A stretch of 36,756 nt of DNA from an uncultured Bacteroides sp. (GTDB taxonomy: Bacteria > Bacteroidota > Bacteroidia > Bacteroidales > Bacteroidaceae): NCBI GenBank assembly GCA_947074295.1, contig CAMTPC010000021.1, forward strand, positions 1 through 36,756, written 5' to 3'. Both the position numbers and the translations under genes were made by a program. Below, piece after piece: positions 8,893 to 18,100 of this stretch. The first letter of the stretch is position 1, and every line of letters starts with the position of its first letter. The notes beneath the pieces were generated by a model. The model saw nothing but the letters and a program-made list of their open reading frames with translations. It had not been told where the DNA came from and did not search any database.

Positions 8893-10767
8893 ATGAAATT
8901 TTTAAAGTACTTACCTTTTGCACTAGCCATTGCTTTGATGGTGGGGTGTAGCGATGACAATGTGACTCTTCAAGAAGAAGAGAGTTCGGAACTCATGGCA
9001 GATGGTGGTTCGGTTAGTATCCGCATCAATCTTCCATCTACTACTGCAGTGACCCGCGCAACCGAAGCCGAGCTGGCCGACGGACTTAGCCAAGAATATG
9101 CGGTGAACGATGGTACCATCATCCTGTTTGACGCGCAAGAACGCTTCGTAACCAAACAGACCTTTACTGGTAGCGAACTTAACTTCACAGCCAATACGGC
9201 CAATAACATCACCTCTTCTTCTGTGGAAGTGAAGATTGGCCCTAACTTGAAGACACCTAAGTATGCCGCAGTATATCTCAACATGACTACCGCCGCTGCC
9301 ACCGAGCTGGTTTATTCGACATTCAACGAAACCAAGTCGCCTATCAATGGCCCCAACAATGCCATTGTGGATGTAAACGGTAATGGCTATTTCTTCATGA
9401 GCAACTCTACGTTTGATAACAGCAATGCGCCAACCAGCGTATATCACTCCACGAGTGGTTTGCAGACTCTACAAGAGCTAGATCCTGCATCAGTGAAATC
9501 TACTTCAGCAACCACCAATTCGAACGAAGCCACTACTAACATCTATGTAGAAAGAGCCTCTGTGAAGGTAGAACTTACATTCACCAATGCCTCTAACCAA
9601 GCCAATGAAGTGACAGGTAGTACAGCTATAGTAGACGCTACCACTGGCTTGCCCACTATCACCTTTACAGCAGGCGCTAATGTTGGCGACCAGATCACAG
9701 TAACAGGATGGACCTTGAATGCTACCAACAAGACTTACTACAGCACCAAGCTTATTGATGCTACTAACTGGGCAGATTGGTTGACCACTACCAAGTACTT
9801 CATGGCTCCTTATGTGTCTCGTCCAAGCGACTTCCGTTCACACTTTGGTATCGACACCAACTATGACGGCAGCACGTTGACTAACTCGGCTACACAGGGA
9901 TTCTACGAAGAGTTCAACTACGCATCGTTGAGCCAAGCCATCAATCCTAGCAAGACTACAGCTACCAGCACAGGTGTGCAATACCTGTATTGCTTGGAGA
10001 ATACATTCGATGTAGACAATCAGGAACAAAACCAAACGACTTCCCTATTGATCGCTGCCAACTATAAACAAGCTGGCAATGCCGACACCAGCGGCGACAT
10101 CTTCAAGCTAGGTACTACCATCTATGGTGGCAACGGTGTAAGCCTCATCAACCACTTGGTGACTGTGCTCAATGCCAATGGCTACCAAAAGGTTGCCGGA
10201 ACCACGGGCACTACCCCATCGGCTATCGTGGCTGCCGACCTCAAGATCAACAAAGGCAATTATATCTACAAAGACCTGATATTGCCCAACAATTGCTCTA
10301 TCGTGTTCAACGGCAATGTAGTGGCTGCTATGGATACCTCAATGGATGCCATCCTGAACTCGGTATTGGGCTACAGAGCCATCTCTTACTATAAGGGAGG
10401 TAACTGCTTCTACTCTGTACCTATCCGCCACTTCAACGACGAACAGGTGCCATTGCTCGACGCTACTGGCAACTATGTATCGTTCAACGGCACTGTGACT
10501 CATGTTAACAATACCGATCAGCTAGGTCGTTATGGTGTGTTGAGAAACAACTGGTACTCTGCCGAAGTAAGCTCTATCAGCAGCATCGGCCGTCCTGTAC
10601 CTGTAAGCCCAACCGATCCTATCAACCCAGATCCTAGTTATCCCGACCCACAAGATCCAGATCCAAACAATCCTGCTCCTACTCCAGACGATGTGGTTAA
10701 CACCTATCTACAGGCTAAGATCAATATCTTGCCATGGGCCAAACGTTCACAAAAGATTAAACTCTAA
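8893..10767 (+). CDS. Major fimbrillin, Mfa1/FimA-like lipoprotein precursor
   Basis: The protein has 624 residues. It has a lipoprotein signal (LALMVGC-type end, IALMVGC, Cys19) followed by an acidic stretch and a type V pilin N-domain (GGSVSIRINLP, then VTRATEAEL). Arg44 and Arg55 are candidate sites for a trypsin-like protease, which in P. gingivalis removes the first strand of FimA and Mfa1 and permits strand exchange. The C-terminal part has the Mfa1 pattern: YYKGGNCFYSVPIRHFND, then GVLRNNWY, SSISSIGRPVPV and a final strand AKINILPWAK. A Pro/Asp-rich linker (about 573-600) precedes that last strand. As the first fimbrillin, with a hairpin behind it, it is the likely main stalk subunit. 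The body is rich in Thr/Asn/Ser codons and relatively AT-richer than the genes downstream. Confidence 0.9.
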   Translation: MKFLKYLPFALAIALMVGCSDDNVTLQEEESSELMADGGSVSIRINLPSTTAVTRATEAELADGLSQEYAVNDGTIILFDAQERFVTKQTFTGSELNFTANTANNITSSSVEVKIGPNLKTPKYAAVYLNMTTAAATELVYSTFNETKSPINGPNNAIVDVNGNGYFFMSNSTFDNSNAPTSVYHSTSGLQTLQELDPASVKSTSATTNSNEATTNIYVERASVKVELTFTNASNQANEVTGSTAIVDATTGLPTITFTAGANVGDQITVTGWTLNATNKTYYSTKLIDATNWADWLTTTKYFMAPYVSRPSDFRSHFGIDTNYDGSTLTNSATQGFYEEFNYASLSQAINPSKTTATSTGVQYLYCLENTFDVDNQEQNQTTSLLIAANYKQAGNADTSGDIFKLGTTIYGGNGVSLINHLVTVLNANGYQKVAGTTGTTPSAIVAADLKINKGNYIYKDLILPNNCSIVFNGNVVAAMDTSMDAILNSVLGYRAISYYKGGNCFYSVPIRHFNDEQVPLLDATGNYVSFNGTVTHVNNTDQLGRYGVLRNNWYSAEVSSISSIGRPVPVSPTDPINPDPSYPDPQDPDPNNPAPTPDDVVNTYLQAKINILPWAKRSQKIKL

Positions 10768-11097
10768 ACCTCTCGACCTCTGTGCGTGTGCACACTACAC
10801 GCTATAGATGATATAAGAACAAAAGGTAAGAAAACCCGGCAGTGTGTCACTGCGCTGCCGGAGTTTTCTTCTCGCACATCTGCCACCACTGGGCAGCACC
10901 AATAAGCATCCACCACCCGGTGCCAAGAACAGGATGGTATCTTGGAGAAGCTTCCCCGACAGGACAACGCCTCTCCCACCTAAACAGAAAGAAACAGGCT
11001 CGATGACAGAGCCTCACCAGATATACAGGCAGCTGGTGACAGCACTGCCCAGACCAACCTTAACAAAGACAGCGAGATGAAAGGTTTTGACACAACA
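10768..11097 (+). other. Intergenic leader between major fimbrillin and anchor gene
   Basis: This gap of 330 nt is much longer than the other gaps in the operon (20-50 nt). It holds a strong hairpin at 10831-10867 and a smaller perfect one (AGGCTC / GAGCCT, 10996-11001 and 11009-11014). No coding potential or TAnnTTTG promoter is apparent. Confidence 0.6.
10831..10867 (+). terminator. Hairpin terminator or attenuator after the major fimbrillin
   Basis: AAAACCCGGCAG (10831-10842) pairs with CTGCCGGAGTTTT (10855-10867) with one bulged A, ending in TTTTCTT. An alternative inner hairpin CAGTG-tgt-CACTG (10840-10852) competes with the main stem. The site is 63 nt after the fimbrillin stop. Partial termination here would give more stalk subunit than anchor and tip transcript. 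The structure is seen in the sequence; its efficiency is inferred. Confidence 0.7.
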
Positions 11098-12216
11098 ATG
11101 AAGAAAAGAGGAATAAGATATGCGATGGCGACCTTGCTGGCGGCATTGCTGCTCCACTCGTGCCACTTGATGGATATGGACCAGAGCGATTGTCCTACGG
11201 GACTTTATATCAATTTCGTGTACAACTATAATATCCATCGGGCCGACATGTTCAAGGATCATGTGGGAGGACTCAAGCTATTCATCTTCGACGAGAACGG
11301 CTACTTTGTGACCGAAAAGGCCGAGCACAACAACGACAGCCAGCAGCCACTTTCCTATTACGGCTATGCCATGCACGTGGAAGGCTTGCAACCCGGCAAA
11401 TACCAGTTCATCGCCTTAACGTTTCAGAAGAGATACGAAGATGCCCTGAGCACGAATGGTGCCAAGTATCGCCACAATCTATTGCAACCAGGCGACTCCA
11501 TGTCTATGCTCAAGACCACCCTAGACTTCGACGATTGGAAAGAGACCTCTTACGATGGCGCTTCCAAACAGATCAATGGCTATGCTGTCAATTCCGACTG
11601 TCCGCTCGACACCCTTTGGCACGGCATGTTGCTCACCCCCGTGGAGCTACGGGTAGACGAAGCCGCCTATGCCACCATCAGCCTGATGCGCAACACCAAA
11701 CGCCTCAACGTCAGCATCCGCCAGATGAGCCAAGGGCAGCAAGACCAGTGTAGCATCGAAAACTATGACGTGTATGTGGCCGACAAGAACGCCACCACCC
11801 TGTACAACAACGATGTGGAAGGCAACGAACAAGTGCTCTACACCCCCCACACCACATGGGACACCAAGGATATAGCCATGTCGCGAGCCGATGATGGCAC
11901 CACCATCACAGCGCAGACGGCCCACGCCGAGCTCAATCTGAATCGTCTGACAGCCGATACGGAAGGCACCAACACCTCCAAGCTTCATATCTACAACAAC
12001 CAGACCAACACCCTGGTGGCCGAGGTCAACCTGCCCGATCTGTTGCAACAAGGCCGTGCAGCCTACGATATGTACAGCTATTCCACTCAGGAGTATCTGG
12101 ACCGCGAGCACAACTATTCGCTCTCCTTCTATCTGGTGGGCGATAAATGGGAGTATGTCAATCTGTCGGTATCGTCATTGCCCTGGACCAAGCGCATTTA
12201 CCGTACGAAGTTATAA
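11098..12216 (+). CDS. FimB/Mfa2-family fimbrial anchor lipoprotein
   Basis: The protein has 372 residues. The ATG at 11098 is preferred over the in-frame ATG at 11077 because it starts a compact lipoprotein signal (MKKRGIRYAMAT, then LLLHSC). The sequence after it, DCPTGLYINFVYNYNIHRADMFKDHV followed by LKLFIFDENGYFV, is the typical opening of the FimB/Mfa2 family (PF08842). The C-terminus DKWEYVNLSVSSLPWTK is a usual family ending. In P. gingivalis, Mfa2 and FimB anchor the fimbria in the outer membrane and set its length. The gene follows the hairpin-containing leader and precedes another fimbrillin by 24 nt. Confidence 0.88.
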   Translation: MKKRGIRYAMATLLAALLLHSCHLMDMDQSDCPTGLYINFVYNYNIHRADMFKDHVGGLKLFIFDENGYFVTEKAEHNNDSQQPLSYYGYAMHVEGLQPGKYQFIALTFQKRYEDALSTNGAKYRHNLLQPGDSMSMLKTTLDFDDWKETSYDGASKQINGYAVNSDCPLDTLWHGMLLTPVELRVDEAAYATISLMRNTKRLNVSIRQMSQGQQDQCSIENYDVYVADKNATTLYNNDVEGNEQVLYTPHTTWDTKDIAMSRADDGTTITAQTAHAELNLNRLTADTEGTNTSKLHIYNNQTNTLVAEVNLPDLLQQGRAAYDMYSYSTQEYLDREHNYSLSFYLVGDKWEYVNLSVSSLPWTKRIYRTKL

Positions 12217-12240
12217 ACCCAGTAGCCATCGACCCAGCGA

Positions 12241-13818
12241 ATGTTGAAAACAAGAACACATACGATCTATATACTGCTGATGCTCGCATTGCTGCTAGTG
12301 TCGGGAGGTTGCTCGTGGAGCACCGCCGATCACGAATACACGGATGACGAGAACTATGCAGGCATCTATATCAGCCTACGGATACAAGCCGGTCTGGACG
12401 CTACCCGCGTGGACCCCATAGGAGGCGAGTACGGCGAAGGCACCCAGAATGGCGAGAACAACGAGAGCGTGATCTACAACCTGGCACTGTTCTTCTACCC
12501 GGCTGCTGCAGCCACCTCGCTCGACGATACCAGCACCACTGCCCTCAACGCGCCGCTGACGCTGATCTATGTCAACGATATCGTCACCATCAACCAACAG
12601 ACGGGCGCCACACAGTGGAGCACCAATCCGATAGCCGCTAAAGCACTGGAACTCTACAAAGCCTACCGATTGATAGTGGTGGCCAATGCCAACCTGCCCG
12701 AGATGAGCACCATCAAGACACTGGGACAGTTGCGCAACTACCAGATAGGCAATATCTACACCCGTGGCACCACTCTGCAACAGTATGACAACTTCACGAT
12801 GTCGTCGCGTATCCTCAATGCCACCGATGAGAACAGCTTTGCCGTGACGGGCAATCATGTCTACAGCAATCCGCTCCCCGTAAGTGTCAAGCTAGACCGC
12901 CTCACCGCACGTGTCGACCTGATACCCTATACCTCGACCAATGGCGCCGTGTATAGCGGAGGCACTTATACCTACCCCGTGACTATTAATGGCACCCTCA
13001 ACGCCGATAAGGTGACACTGACCGGCATCACCCCAATCAATATACTGAACCAGAAAAGCTACTTGCTGAAACACATGGCAGCGGCAGGCAGCGATGGAGA
13101 GATCAATGCGGCATCTGTACGCCTTGTGGGCAAGGAAACGCCCGATGCCGGCAACGAGACAGGCTACGTGCTAGAACCCACCACCAGCAGCAAGACCAAG
13201 AACAGCGCCGAGCAACCCACCTGGTATGACTACTATTACAAGACCGTCAACTCGTGGAACTTGCTGCAACAGACGGCAGTGGATGGCTCGTATATCCTCT
13301 GTTATATCCACGAAAACACCATGACCAAAAGTGCGCAACTACCCCGCTACTCCACCGGCTTGAGCCTGAAAACCATCTACCAACCCTCCAAGTGGTGGGT
13401 AGACCAGAGTGGCGTATCGGTGGAGAAGACAGCCAGCGTGGGCGCCACTTTCTACACCTTCCGCGACAAGGTGTATGGCGACCTCACCGCCCTGGCACGG
13501 GGCATCAACCAGTGGACGGGTGCCACCAGCGTAACCGCCTCCACAGCTGCCACTTGGACAGGCGTGAAGACCTACACCAACGGCGTGTGCTACTACAGCT
13601 ATTGGATACGCCACTCCAATGACAACACACTGGATACCACGAAAGGAATCATGGAATACGCCATCGTGCGCAACAATATCTATCGGGTGATCATCGACTC
13701 GTTCTCGTCCATCGGGTCGCCTCAACCCGTCACCGAGGAGACGCAGAACGAAGACATCATCGTCAGCCTGTATGTCATCCCCTGGAACATCATCCTGAAC
13801 AAGAAAATCTACATCTAG
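12241..13818 (+). CDS. Mfa1-like minor fimbrillin lipoprotein (adaptor or accessory subunit)
   Basis: The protein has 525 residues. It has a lipoprotein-type signal (ILLMLALLLVSGGC). The N-domain (YAGIYISLRIQAGLDATRVDP, then VIYNLALFFYP) and C-terminal block (GVCYYSYWIRHSND, YAIVRNNIYRVIIDSFSSIGSPQPV, VSLYVIPWNI) match the major fimbrillin's C-terminal pattern, so it is a true pilin relative. It lacks the Pro/Asp linker of the major subunit. Arg27-type candidate processing sites are less obvious, with Arg in DATRVDP the best one. By analogy with Mfa3 in P. gingivalis it could be an adaptor between stalk and tip; that assignment is inferred from order alone. Confidence 0.82.
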   Translation: MLKTRTHTIYILLMLALLLVSGGCSWSTADHEYTDDENYAGIYISLRIQAGLDATRVDPIGGEYGEGTQNGENNESVIYNLALFFYPAAAATSLDDTSTTALNAPLTLIYVNDIVTINQQTGATQWSTNPIAAKALELYKAYRLIVVANANLPEMSTIKTLGQLRNYQIGNIYTRGTTLQQYDNFTMSSRILNATDENSFAVTGNHVYSNPLPVSVKLDRLTARVDLIPYTSTNGAVYSGGTYTYPVTINGTLNADKVTLTGITPINILNQKSYLLKHMAAAGSDGEINAASVRLVGKETPDAGNETGYVLEPTTSSKTKNSAEQPTWYDYYYKTVNSWNLLQQTAVDGSYILCYIHENTMTKSAQLPRYSTGLSLKTIYQPSKWWVDQSGVSVEKTASVGATFYTFRDKVYGDLTALARGINQWTGATSVTASTAATWTGVKTYTNGVCYYSYWIRHSNDNTLDTTKGIMEYAIVRNNIYRVIIDSFSSIGSPQPVTEETQNEDIIVSLYVIPWNIILNKKIYI

Positions 13819-13830
13819 CAACGAAACGTA

Positions 13831-13840
13831 AACGAAGGAT
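13831..13840 (+). promoter_or_regulatory. AACGAAGGAT leader motif before accessory fimbrial gene
   Basis: AACGAAGGAT directly abuts the ATG at 13841. The same ten bases recur at 15161-15170. GAAGGA could act as a Shine-Dalgarno-like element, although Bacteroidetes mostly do not depend on one. Confidence 0.35.
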
Positions 13841-15157
13841 ATGAAGAAACGACACCACATAGCAGGCATTCTATTTCTCCTGATCGGAGCGATGATAGGC
13901 AGTTGCACCCACGACGATGAGTCGCAGGGGCAATCGAGTTATGTAAACCCCGATCACATCACACTGAACATCACACGCGGACTCTCCGCTACAGACATAG
14001 GCACGGGCGCTATCGCCGAGGAGATGATCTACAACTGGACGATAGTTATCGTCAATGCCGCCAACCAGGTAGAAGCAACCTTGACACGCGGCAACTTCAG
14101 TGGCATGTCATCTACCCCGGTAGAGGCCGAGGAAGTGCGCCTCAGCAACTATAGCAGCCCTGTGAAGCTGACCAACGGCGCCAAGAAGATTTACACCTTC
14201 GTGAACATGGCCGTGCCCACAGCTTTCACTCAAAGCACCATCACCGAGGCAGCCGCCAATGCGCTGACCACTACTGTTGGAGGCAATGGCTTCGTCGTAT
14301 CTGCCAGCAACCCCATCCCCATGACCAGCATCGTGACTGCCACCCTAGACGATAGGCAGATACAAAAGATAGAGATCCCCGTGAAGCGCCTGATGGCGAA
14401 GGTGCGGTTCGACTTCAGCAACCTCACCACAAGTGCCATCACCGTGACGGGCATCAAGATGAAATACATCACCCAGAACGCTGCCAACAATGTCTACCTG
14501 TTTCAGCAACTTTCGGGCACACTGCCCGTGCTACCATCTGCTGCCACACAGGCCGACTACACCGCCTATAGCGGCAGCCTCAGCGTAGCTGCCAACAATG
14601 CCGCAACCGTGTCGCAGCGCTTCTACCTCAACGAATCGCCCAAGCCCACGAATGTGGAGTATATCGGTTTCACGCTCACCACCCAGAAGGCAGGGAGCGC
14701 CACCACCGAGACCCGCTACGCGCTGACCGACGTCAACGCCCTGAAGCGCAACGACTACCTGATCATCCCCATCGGTTTCACCTCCTATGTCTTCCAGCCC
14801 CGTATCGACTTCTATCCTCCCATCGGAGGCTATGCGCAGGCCGATATCACGAGCGACGCCAGCGAGGTGTTCTACTGCACTTTCAAGAGTGCCGGGCAGT
14901 TTGTGTTGCGTCCGCAGCTCTACAACAGCGCCACCATGGCACAGGTAGCCTCCTCGGCCGTCAGTGTGACAGTCACCCCCGTCGAGGGCAGCAACTTGCT
15001 GAACGGCACCGTGAGCCTAAGCCCCACCGATGGTTGGTGGACCGGCATGCTGACAGGCAATGAAGGCCGCCTGCTGCTGACACTCACCTATCAGGTGACC
15101 GAGAGTGGCGTGACCTTTACGCTAGAGCGAAAAATCTACCTCATTGTGAAACATTGA
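13841..15157 (+). CDS. Fimbrial accessory lipoprotein (fimbrillin-like)
   Basis: The protein has 438 residues with a lipoprotein signal (MKKRHHIAGILFLLIGAM, then IGSC). The mature part starts like a type V pilin N-domain (HITLNITRGLSATD, then IYNWTIVIVNAANQV). A middle segment (KRLMAKVRFDFSNLTTSAITVTGIKM) resembles the second strand block of fimbrillins. The C-terminal about 120 residues (EVFYCTFKSAGQFVLRPQLYN to the end, KIYLIVKH) differ from Mfa1 and may form a separate Ig-like domain. The gene sits between the minor fimbrillin and the giant T9SS gene, with gaps of 22 and 19 nt. A Mfa4-like tip adaptor that contacts the T9SS protein is plausible from position only. Confidence 0.75.
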   Translation: MKKRHHIAGILFLLIGAMIGSCTHDDESQGQSSYVNPDHITLNITRGLSATDIGTGAIAEEMIYNWTIVIVNAANQVEATLTRGNFSGMSSTPVEAEEVRLSNYSSPVKLTNGAKKIYTFVNMAVPTAFTQSTITEAAANALTTTVGGNGFVVSASNPIPMTSIVTATLDDRQIQKIEIPVKRLMAKVRFDFSNLTTSAITVTGIKMKYITQNAANNVYLFQQLSGTLPVLPSAATQADYTAYSGSLSVAANNAATVSQRFYLNESPKPTNVEYIGFTLTTQKAGSATTETRYALTDVNALKRNDYLIIPIGFTSYVFQPRIDFYPPIGGYAQADITSDASEVFYCTFKSAGQFVLRPQLYNSATMAQVASSAVSVTVTPVEGSNLLNGTVSLSPTDGWWTGMLTGNEGRLLLTLTYQVTESGVTFTLERKIYLIVKH

Positions 15158-15160
15158 AAA

Positions 15161-15170
15161 AACGAAGGAT
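15161..15170 (+). promoter_or_regulatory. AACGAAGGAT leader motif before giant T9SS gene
   Basis: This is an exact copy of the ten bases at 13831-13840, here 6 nt before the ATG at 15177. It suggests a shared translation-initiation context for the two last operon genes. Confidence 0.35.
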
Positions 15171-15176
15171 CAGACC

Positions 15177-18100
15177 ATGACACGCTATATCAAAATACTA
15201 CTGCTGATGTGTTTGTCGCTATGTGCGCCACAAATCTTCTACGGGCAGACCACACTGAAACGAGTGGCCTCTACCAAAGCTGCGCCCGGCCAACCCACCG
15301 TGGTGTCCAACGGCAATGGCAGCGTGACCGATCTCCAAGCCGCCCATGTGCTGAGACAGACCATCTATATCGCCCCCTACTCCACTGCTCGCAGACGACT
15401 GCTGCCGCAGGTAAACCAGAGCAGCAAGATGACCCAATACATGCGTTGGTTCCCTTACGACAAGAAAGTAGCGTTGCCCACCTTTAGCGTGCAGGTAGGT
15501 ACATTGTTTGCCGATGCCACCAACGGGTATTACCTCAATGGAGGGACCAATTCTGCCAATATCCGCCCCGAGATAGACTACAACTTCATAGGGCGCACAG
15601 TGGCTTGCGACATCTCCAAGACAGCCGGCACACTGGCTTCCAATGTATTAACAGAACCACAACTGGACTATCGCATGATTTTCGATATACGGTCGGCCAA
15701 AGAAATATCCGATCAGCTGATGGCAACCGATACCATCAATGCGCTGGAGATGCACGACATCTTTGCGCCTATCGGCAGACCCTTGCTCATCGGCCCCGCC
15801 TATGCCTACACCACCATCAGTCAGAATTATGGCAGTGGCACATCGGCCTACACCGTGGCCCGACAGTCCAACTACTTCGTCTACAACTCGTCGACGGGCA
15901 CCTACTTAGAAACCAAGAGTGGCAACACTACCGCCATCACCGACTTCTATTGGTATTGTGCCGAGACAAAAACCACGATCACCACTAGCAGTGCCATAAT
16001 GCCCGGCAGCAATGGAACCATCACGCCGAGTACTGTCTATAACGGGCAGATACTAGCACTGGCCGCCTATACGGGCGCAGCCACCACACGCACCTGGTAC
16101 CTGATGAACACAGCAGGAAAATGCATAACTAAGTTCAAGATCAACTATCAGAATACCGATACCTATGGTCCGAAAAAAGACGGATTCGCACAATATACAC
16201 CCGAAAACCTAGCAGCTAAATACAAGCTCCTGTCCGAACGCCGGTTTGACTACGAGACCTACCCAGCAGGCAGTGGATTCAAGATATTCAAGAGCTATGG
16301 ACTGAACTGGGACGAATGTACTTATGGGTATTATAATCAGGATGCGGGTAACCCCGACTGGAGTCAATACGCCTTTATCTCCACCACATCGAGTGCCATG
16401 TCTAATAGCTGGACCTACTCGAACGTGTACGACCGCCTGTACGAACGCACCAATAAAGTCACCATGGGGATGATGTATTATGTGGACGCCTCTGAAGTGC
16501 AAGGCATCGTGTCCAAGCTCGACATCAGCTCAGCCGCCTGCCCTGGCACACAGCTCTATCTGACTGCATGGGTACGCAATGTAAACAATAAGGGAAAGCT
16601 GGGTCCTAACCTCAACTTCGAGGTAGTGGGCTATAACAACAGCACCGGAAAAGACGAGGTTCTGCGCGGCTTCACCACCGGTACGATGGATGTGGACGGC
16701 ACCAACGGCAACAGCTGGTATCAGGTGTTCTTCCCCGTCACCGTACCCCAGAAGGACTACACCAGGCTCTACTTCCAGATCGTGAACAATCAGTTGGGAT
16801 CTGACGGTAACGACTTTGTGATAGACGACATACAGGTTTTCATGGGCATGCCATCGGCCAGCGCGCAACGCCGCTCGCCTATGTGCGGCAAGCAGGCAGT
16901 GGTCAATATCAACCTGGACTATACCAAGCTAGCGAATATCATCGCCCTCAACTCCAAGGGCTATACCACGCAAGCGGTGAGCTACTGCATAGCCGACAAG
17001 CAAGTGTACGACAACTACTTGGAAGGTATAGACAAGAAAGGCAACACTGTGCCCGTAGCCAACCGCACTACTGCCAATGCCCTCAACGAGTCGCGCATCC
17101 TGCTCTACAGCGGGGCGGATATCAACGGCTCGTCCTATTTCAACTATTTCGTGTTCAGATACAATCAGGACAGCATAGCGGGTGGAGGCATCGGCAACTA
17201 CAAGAACATCTATGCCCTGCAACCCGACAGCACGCTTTACAAAGACATTGATACCTACAATACCTACTACACCACGGAGATGATAAAACAGCGTACAAAG
17301 GTATTCCGCCAAAACTCGTCTATCCCAACGCTATCCTTCCAAACCACACTGCAAGGCAGCGCGGATATGCCGATAGCCACCGGACGCGAATACTACATCA
17401 TCTTCAACAAAGACGCTATGCAGATAAGCGAAGCCACCTTCAACGGTACAGGCAGCCTTTTGTCGGCAAGCGATATCAGCACCTTGACCAATATGTCGAG
17501 CTACAACACCTCGGACAACTGTGCCCTGTTCACCACCGTGAAGCTGCGCGGCACATCTGCCGTGGAGATGAATGGACTAGGAACGCTCTACGATGCCGGA
17601 ACGGACGTATGTGCCAACACACGCCCCACCTTCGCCATCAACACCCTAGCCTATATGGAAAACGGCGTGCGCAAGACAGTGGGTGCCAGCGCCATGGGTA
17701 TCGTGTTCGATTGGTACAAAGGCACCATCAGCGAACTGGAAAGAAAGATCTATGCGGCGAGCGGTGCTAGTGGCTACCAGGTGGTGACCGAGAATAGCTC
17801 GGGTGCCTTCTCGGTGAAAGATGCGCTGAGCATATTCCGCAGCTACTATACCTCGGCAGGCGAAATCGAATATTTCCCCGCTGTGGGCACTTATACAGCA
17901 GCCATGCGCGCCTTGCTCATCGCCCTGTGCAACGACAGCAAGACTTCTAGCTTTTGCAACGACAACACCTTGTCGCTCTACAGCCAGAGCTATTCGCCCA
18001 ACCTGGGCAGCGAGGCGGGCATGATGTACTACTATGTAGCAATCCCGTTCAAAGGCACCATCATCGAAAGCGATATATTGAAGCTGATCTGTATGGAACC

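Noticed and set aside
10621-10692. Proline/aspartate codon run as a DNA tandem repeat
   Set aside because: The codons vary and no exact unit repeats; it is a protein-level composition bias, reported as a linker instead.
10844-11080. 78-codon open frame between fimbrillin and anchor gene
   Set aside because: It runs through the hairpin terminator and has no domain features; the Pro/Thr/Arg-rich composition looks like chance.
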